Below, one piece after another: positions 60,126 to 64,000 of a DNA stretch of 64,000 nucleotides. Origin of the DNA: Colivivens sp963594655. Lineage in GTDB: Bacteria; Bacteroidota; Bacteroidia; Bacteroidales; Bacteroidaceae. The notes below the pieces were generated by a model that did not search any database, was not told where the DNA came from, and saw only the letters and a list, made by a program, of their open reading frames with translations. The stretch is from positions 10,127 to 74,126 of the forward strand of contig CAVBFD010000006.1 in NCBI GenBank assembly GCA_963594655.1, written 5' to 3'. How positions within the stretch are numbered: the first letter of the stretch is position 1; each line of letters opens with the position of its first letter. Both the position numbers and the translations under genes were made by a program.

Positions 60126-60830
60126 CTATTCGTTCCTGAGATGCATCAGATGCACGGCCACCAACGCCGCGGTCTCCGTACGCAGTCGGCTCTTGCCGAG
60201 ACTGACAGGCACGAAACCCGCATCCTCCGCTGTCCTCACCTCATCTATACTGAAATCGCCCTCGGGACCAATCATGACCACCGCGTCCTCTCCCTCAACC
60301 AACATGTCAGAGAGACGTGGCAGGTTGTCCTCGTAGCAGTGACAGATGAACTTCTGTCCCCGCCGCTCCTCAGCCACGAACTGTCCGAACGGAGTCATGG
60401 CGTTCAACCGCGGAAGTTCCGCCTTACGGCTCTGCTTCATGGCGGACACGAGGATGCGGTCGATACGGTCGGTCTTCACCACCTTGCGCTCGGAGAACTT
60501 GCAGTCGAGAAACGTCAGTTCGTCGAAGCCTATCTCCGTGGCTTTCTCCGCCAACCACTCTATCCTGTCCATGTTCTTCGTCGGAGCCACCGCCAGATGG
60601 AGGTGTCCCCTCCACTGCCTCGGCTGGGGCATGGTGTCCACTATCCTGTAAAGGCAACGCCTCTTGTCCGCTTCCGTTATCTCCGCCCTGTAGAACGTCC
60701 CCTTGCCGTCCATCAGAAAAATCCCGTCGCCCTCCGTCAGACGCAGCACACGCACGGCATGGGCCGCCTCCTCATCGGGCAGCATACACGACTGGGGGTC
60801 TGGAGTATAGAAAAAACGGACTTCCTTCAT
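60126..60830 (-). CDS. rsmE: 16S rRNA (uracil-N3) methyltransferase RsmE
   Basis: 234 aa SPOUT enzyme: HAVRVLRLTEGDGIFLMDGKGTFYRAEI N-terminal PUA-like part, AVAPTKNMDRIEWLAEKATEIGFDELTF, VMIGPEGDFSIDEV and the knot end SLGKSRLRTETAALVAV. Methylates U1498. Overlaps the cinA-type stop by 4 bp. Confidence 0.95.
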   Translation of the reverse strand: MKEVRFFYTPDPQSCMLPDEEAAHAVRVLRLTEGDGIFLMDGKGTFYRAEITEADKRRCLYRIVDTMPQPRQWRGHLHLAVAPTKNMDRIEWLAEKATEIGFDELTFLDCKFSERKVVKTDRIDRILVSAMKQSRKAELPRLNAMTPFGQFVAEERRGQKFICHCYEDNLPRLSDMLVEGEDAVVMIGPEGDFSIDEVRTAEDAGFVPVSLGKSRLRTETAALVAVHLMHLRNE

Positions 60831-61309
60831 GACCTCTCCAGATATTCCATGAACAGTTCCAAGGCACGTACCGCCACATCATCCTGGATGGCGGTGCGGA
60901 TCTGCCTGTCGCTTTCCACACGACGGGTGAGACCGTCATGTTCCGACCCTACTGAGATGTACACCGTCCCCACCGGGTCCTCGTCCGTTCCGCCTGTAGG
61001 TCCAGCATAGCCGGTGATGGCGATGGCATAGTCCGCCTCCAACAGGCGGCAGGCGCACCGGCGCATGGCGTCGGCGGTCTGGCTACTTACCACTCCATAG
61101 GTGTCTATTATGTCGGCCGGCACTCTGAGTACCAGTTCCTTTATCTCTGTCTGGTAGGACACCACCCCACCCCGGAAATACTCCGAACTGCCGGGAATGG
61201 AGGTGATCGACGCCGCTATACGTCCGCCTGTGCAGCTCTCCGCCGTACACAGTGTCTTGCCGGCTGCAATCAGCCGGTCTTGTATCTTTCTTTCAATCAT
61301 ATCATTCAT
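60827..61309 (-). CDS. Nicotinamide-nucleotide amidase (CinA C-terminal domain only)
   Basis: 160 aa PncC/CinA-C type: LCTAESCTGGRIAASITSIPGSSEYFRGGVVSYQTEIK and ITGYAGPTGGTDEDPVGTVYISV. Deamidates NMN to NaMN. The COG1058 N-terminal domain of full CinA is absent. Overlaps tsaD by 4 bp. Confidence 0.93.
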   Translation of the reverse strand: MNDMIERKIQDRLIAAGKTLCTAESCTGGRIAASITSIPGSSEYFRGGVVSYQTEIKELVLRVPADIIDTYGVVSSQTADAMRRCACRLLEADYAIAITGYAGPTGGTDEDPVGTVYISVGSEHDGLTRRVESDRQIRTAIQDDVAVRALELFMEYLERS

Positions 61310-62334
61310 GTCATTCTCGCAAATGCGGGAGCGTTGATGTCACAGAACTCCTTGTCCTTATACTTGAAATAGCCTGTAATGCCTATCATGGCGGCGTTGT
61401 CGGTGGTGTAACTGAACTTGGGGATGTACACAGTCCAACCGTACCTGTCCGCATGGTCGTGGAAGGCGTTGCGCAGTCCGTTGTTGGCGGACACTCCCCC
61501 TGCCACCGCCACATGCCTGATGCCGGTGTCCTTGACCGCCATGCGCAGTTTCTTCATCAGGATGTCCACGATGGTGCGCTCCAACGACGCGGCAAGGTCC
61601 TCCTTATGGTGTTCGATAAAGTCGGGGTCGTCCTTCAACCAGTCGCGCAGGGAGTAGAGGAACGAGGTCTTCAGTCCCGAGAAACTGTAGTCGTAACCGT
61701 GGATATTGGGTTTGGCGAACTGATAGGCGTCGGGATTGCCCTGTCGGGCGAGGCGGTCGATGACCGGTCCGCCGGGATAGCCGAGTCCCATGACCTTGGA
61801 ACACTTGTCGATGGCCTCTCCCGCCGCGTCGTCGATGGTCTGTCCGAGTATCTTCATGTCGTTGTAGGCATCCACCCTTATAATCTGGCTGTTGCCGCCG
61901 CTCACCAGGAGACAGATGAAGGGGAACGGAGGGGCGCTGTGGTCGTCCTCGCTCTCCTTGATGAAATGGGCGAGTACATGTCCCTGCAAGTGGTTCACGT
62001 CAATCAACGGAATACCCAAGGCGCGGGCGAACCCCTTGGCGAAGTTCACGCCTACAAGCAGACTGCCCATAAGGCCAGGCCCCCTGGTAAAGGCGACCGC
62101 CGACAACTGTTCCTTGGTCACCCCCGCCCTCTTCAGGGCCTGGTCGACCACAGGCACTATGTTCTGCTCGTGCGCCCTACTGGCAAGCTCCGGCACCACC
62201 CCCCCGTACGCCTCATGCACCGCCTGACTGGCTGTCACGTTCGACAACAGGATGTCATTCCTCAACACCGCCGCCGAGGTGTCGTCACATGACGACTCGA
62301 TGGCAAGTATGTATATGTCTTTCTTCTCTTCCAT
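61306..62334 (-). CDS. tsaD: tRNA N6-adenosine threonylcarbamoyltransferase TsaD
   Basis: 342 aa. AIESSCDDTSAAVL, VPELASRAHEQNIVPVV, HLQGHVLAH (metal HxxxH), GGVSANNGLR and IPKFSYTTDNAAMIG motifs of the Kae1/TsaD family. Transfers the threonylcarbamoyl group to A37 of tRNAs reading ANN codons. Four bp behind map. Confidence 0.97.
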   Translation of the reverse strand: MEEKKDIYILAIESSCDDTSAAVLRNDILLSNVTASQAVHEAYGGVVPELASRAHEQNIVPVVDQALKRAGVTKEQLSAVAFTRGPGLMGSLLVGVNFAKGFARALGIPLIDVNHLQGHVLAHFIKESEDDHSAPPFPFICLLVSGGNSQIIRVDAYNDMKILGQTIDDAAGEAIDKCSKVMGLGYPGGPVIDRLARQGNPDAYQFAKPNIHGYDYSFSGLKTSFLYSLRDWLKDDPDFIEHHKEDLAASLERTIVDILMKKLRMAVKDTGIRHVAVAGGVSANNGLRNAFHDHADRYGWTVYIPKFSYTTDNAAMIGITGYFKYKDKEFCDINAPAFARMT

Positions 62335-62338
62335 AATA

Positions 62339-63196
62339 TCAATGAGTCAGTATTTCCAGACCGCTGTCGGTCATCAGGAACGTGTGTTCCCACTGTGCGC
62401 TGTCGCTGTAGTCCTCCGTGTAGACCGTCCAGCCGTCATCCTCGTCAACCACCACGCCCCAGTCGCCGGCGTTTATCATCGGTTCGATGGTGAACACCAT
62501 GCCCGGCACAAGCAGCATACCTGTACCCTTCTTTCCGTAATGCTCCACATCGGGTTCCTCATGGAAGGCGTTGCCCACACCGTGTCCGCACAGGTCGCGC
62601 ACTACAGTGAAACCGTTCCTGTGGGCATGTTTGGCTATGGCGTTGCCGATGTCGCCCACAAACGTGTAGGGCTTGCACACCTCCATGCCTATCTCCAGAC
62701 ACTCCTTCGCCACACGCACCAGTTTCTCTCTCTCCGGTGTGGTCTTGCCTATGATGAACATACGGCTCGCGTCGGCGTAATAACCGTCAAGGATGGTTGT
62801 CACGTCCACGTTCACTATGTCGCCGTTCTTCAGTATCTGGTCGGGCGAGGGTATGCCATGGCACACCACGTCGTTCACCGACACGCACACGCTCTTGGGA
62901 AAGCCCTCGTAGTTGAGGGGAGCGGGAACGGCTCCGTGGGCGATGGTGAACTCATGCACCATCGTGTTGATTTCCTCTGTGGTCATCCCCTCCTTTATGT
63001 TCTCCGCCACCATATCGAGGAGGGCGGTGTTGACCACGCCCGATTTCCTTATCCCCTCTATCTGTTCCGGGGTCTTTATGAGGTCACGGCTCGGGCATAA
63101 CTTGCCCCTGTTCTGAAAGGCGAGGATGGTCTTGTCCATCTCCGTCAACGGCTGTCCCTTCACGGGATGCCAGTTCCTTGGATTTCTGTTAAACAT
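62339..63196 (-). CDS. map: Methionine aminopeptidase, type I with N-terminal extension
   Basis: 285 aa. Metal ligands in VNVDVT, YYADASRM, CGHGVGNAFHEEP, FTIEPM and QWEHT. About 38 residues (MFNRNPRNWHPVKGQ to LCPSRD) precede the usual beginning at LIKTPEQIEGIRKSG. They carry one Cys only, so this is not the zinc-finger type. First gene of the map-tsaD-cinA-rsmE-mazG run. Confidence 0.96.
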   Translation of the reverse strand: MFNRNPRNWHPVKGQPLTEMDKTILAFQNRGKLCPSRDLIKTPEQIEGIRKSGVVNTALLDMVAENIKEGMTTEEINTMVHEFTIAHGAVPAPLNYEGFPKSVCVSVNDVVCHGIPSPDQILKNGDIVNVDVTTILDGYYADASRMFIIGKTTPEREKLVRVAKECLEIGMEVCKPYTFVGDIGNAIAKHAHRNGFTVVRDLCGHGVGNAFHEEPDVEHYGKKGTGMLLVPGMVFTIEPMINAGDWGVVVDEDDGWTVYTEDYSDSAQWEHTFLMTDSGLEILTH

Positions 63197-63220
63197 AATC
63201 GACTACCTGCTATTTATCGT

Positions 63221-63229
63221 GCAAAATTA
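63221..63229 (-). promoter_or_regulatory. -7 box for the map operon
   Basis: Minus-strand TAATTTTGC, 24 bp upstream of the map start; -33 box weak. Confidence 0.6.
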
Positions 63230-63273
63230 CTAATTTATTCGTTTCACAGACCGCGCATGTCGCAATTAATAGC

Positions 63274-63282
63274 TACATTTGC
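63274..63282 (+). promoter_or_regulatory. -7 box for the DUF4738-like lipoprotein gene
   Basis: TACATTTGC, 20 bp before the chosen ATG (63303). It overlaps the upstream in-frame TTG, which is therefore not the start. Confidence 0.6.
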
Positions 63283-63302
63283 ACAAATATTGGACGAAGA
63301 AC

Positions 63303-63893
63303 ATGAAACGGAATGTTTTTATACTGGCGATTGTGAACATCGGACTGATGTTCTGCGCTTGCACTGGCGGCACCTCTGAGAAGAACAAGGAGAGCCAGAC
63401 AGCCCCTGTGCAGACGGACAGGAACGCCGTGAACGCCATGCACGAGTACAACCTGGACGGCACGGTGGAAGTGGGAGGCGTGAAGTACACTTACGAGTTT
63501 GCCTTCAACAACGACAAGGAACTGCCTGTGGTGGTTGTGGGAGAGGGACTGAAGTACTATGACAACCATGTAAAGCTGTACATCAACAAGGGTTCGCAGA
63601 CGGTCTATGAACACACGTTCACCAAGGAGTCGTTCCGTGGCCTCATACCTGCGAAGGACTACCAGCGGTCGGTCCTCGCCGGCTTCAACTTCAACTACAT
63701 CCAGGAGAACAAGCACGACCGCTTCTACTTCATAGCGGTGGTGGGCGACCCCGACGAGACTTCAGACCTAAGCTACTCGATTGGCATCGCCATCGACAGG
63801 AACGGTGGCATATCCACCTCCATCGTAACGAACACCGACATCGAACCGGTAAACCACGGACTCAACAAAGACCCGGACGAGTTCGACGCGTAA
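63303..63893 (+). CDS. DUF4738-like lipoprotein
   Basis: 196 aa lipoprotein (signal MKRNVFILAIVNIGLMFCAC, lipobox FCAC). Mature part begins with a short Lys/Glu/Thr-rich linker, then a beta-rich domain (YTYEFAFNNDKELPVVV, KLYINKGSQTVYEHTFTKESF, DRFYFIAVVGDPDETSDLSYSIGIAIDRNGGI). From memory this fits DUF4738, a Bacteroidales lipoprotein family of unknown role. A divergent partner of the map operon. Confidence 0.72.
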   Translation: MKRNVFILAIVNIGLMFCACTGGTSEKNKESQTAPVQTDRNAVNAMHEYNLDGTVEVGGVKYTYEFAFNNDKELPVVVVGEGLKYYDNHVKLYINKGSQTVYEHTFTKESFRGLIPAKDYQRSVLAGFNFNYIQENKHDRFYFIAVVGDPDETSDLSYSIGIAIDRNGGISTSIVTNTDIEPVNHGLNKDPDEFDA

Positions 63894-63915
63894 CAAACAT
63901 TTAGACTGTAAGATT

Positions 63916-64000
63916 ATGGCCATAAGAGAAAGGAAAAAGCGGATATACCGCAAGCGCATACCGTACGGAATGCAGAACTTTGAGGACGTGATACTGGAAG
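63916..64000 (+). CDS. AAA-ATPase-like / PD-(D/E)XK-type protein (5' end only)
   Basis: The first 28 codons, beginning MAIRERKKRIYRKRIPYGMQNFEDVI, match the characteristic start (basic stretch, then IPYG(I/M)xNFEDV) of Bacteroidetes proteins with an AAA-ATPase-like domain and a DUF1703-type PD-(D/E)XK domain. The gene runs off the window, so catalytic motifs cannot be checked. These genes occur in many copies per genome; their role is not known. Confidence 0.65.
   Translation, partial: MAIRERKKRIYRKRIPYGMQNFEDVILE

Noticed and set aside
60057..61010. 317-codon + strand frame opposite rsmE and the cinA-type gene
   Set aside because: Antisense shadow across two overlapping real genes.

Overview
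This 64 kb window looks like chromosome from a Bacteroidales bacterium, most likely Prevotellaceae. Three things support this: (i) many genes start a short distance downstream of the Bacteroidetes promoter signature TAnnTTTGC, often with a TTTG-like box 19-21 bp further upstream; (ii) lineage-typical families are present (lipoproteins resembling DUF4827 and DUF4738, DUF4861, GH97, GH105, a giant coiled-coil lipoprotein, a dockerin-like secreted protein, short-form adenylate kinase, CstA of about 500 aa); (iii) core gene order (rplM-rpsI-rpsB-tsf; ilvD-ilvB-ilvN-ilvC) is of the Bacteroidales type. No rRNA, tRNA, CRISPR array, intact insertion sequence or prophage is visible.

Layout: 1-3762 (+) is a tripartite efflux operon: TolC-like (5' end cut off), MacA-like lipoprotein adaptor, ABC ATPase, ABC permease. 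A bidirectional terminator separates it from the branched-chain amino acid operon ilvD-ilvB-ilvN-ilvC (9157-3874, -), whose promoter overlaps an inverted repeat. Then come a secreted GH43-SGNH fusion (-) and a + strand run of a carboxymuconolactone decarboxylase-like protein, NfeD-like protein, flotillin, DUF4861 protein and mfd. 18947-24810 (-) holds a LysE-type exporter, mannonate oxidoreductase, uxuA, a GH97 glycosidase and a DHH phosphoesterase. 25031-27806 (+) is rpe, a DUF4827-like lipoprotein and a phosphoglucosamine-type mutase, facing a truncated acyl-CoA-ligase-like gene whose last codons lie in the shared terminator. A membrane LytTR regulator follows, then a - strand operon (GT2, pyrC, stand-alone MetH activation domain, metallophosphoesterase, plsC), cstA, and an rRNA m5C methyltransferase.

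37190-37555 lies between convergent genes and carries a 22-bp-period array of palindromes, one of the least explained objects here. The ribosomal operon (40451-37556, -) has a structured 5' leader and a second structured region before rpsB. 40794-45910 encodes three cell-envelope or secreted proteins of unknown role. The rest is housekeeping: yicC-gmk-nadD (+); sppA-lpxK-PNP-thiL (-); GH105; hpt, adk, obgE (+); M61 peptidase; an acidic-tailed unknown protein; map-tsaD-cinA-rsmE-mazG (-); a lipoprotein; and the start of an AAA-ATPase-like/PD-(D/E)XK-type gene.

Functionally, the window is a core-metabolism and translation region with scattered plant-polysaccharide genes. GH43-SGNH, GH105, DUF4861, UxuA and the mannonate oxidoreductase would together fit pectin side-chain and uronate use, but no SusC/SusD pair is present. 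I did not find a clear new multi-gene defence or mobile system. The best candidates for something undescribed are the palindrome array, the ribosomal leaders, the truncated ligase with an intact promoter, the Cys-rich extension on IlvN, the acidic-tailed protein, and the 53-codon ORF region before mfd.
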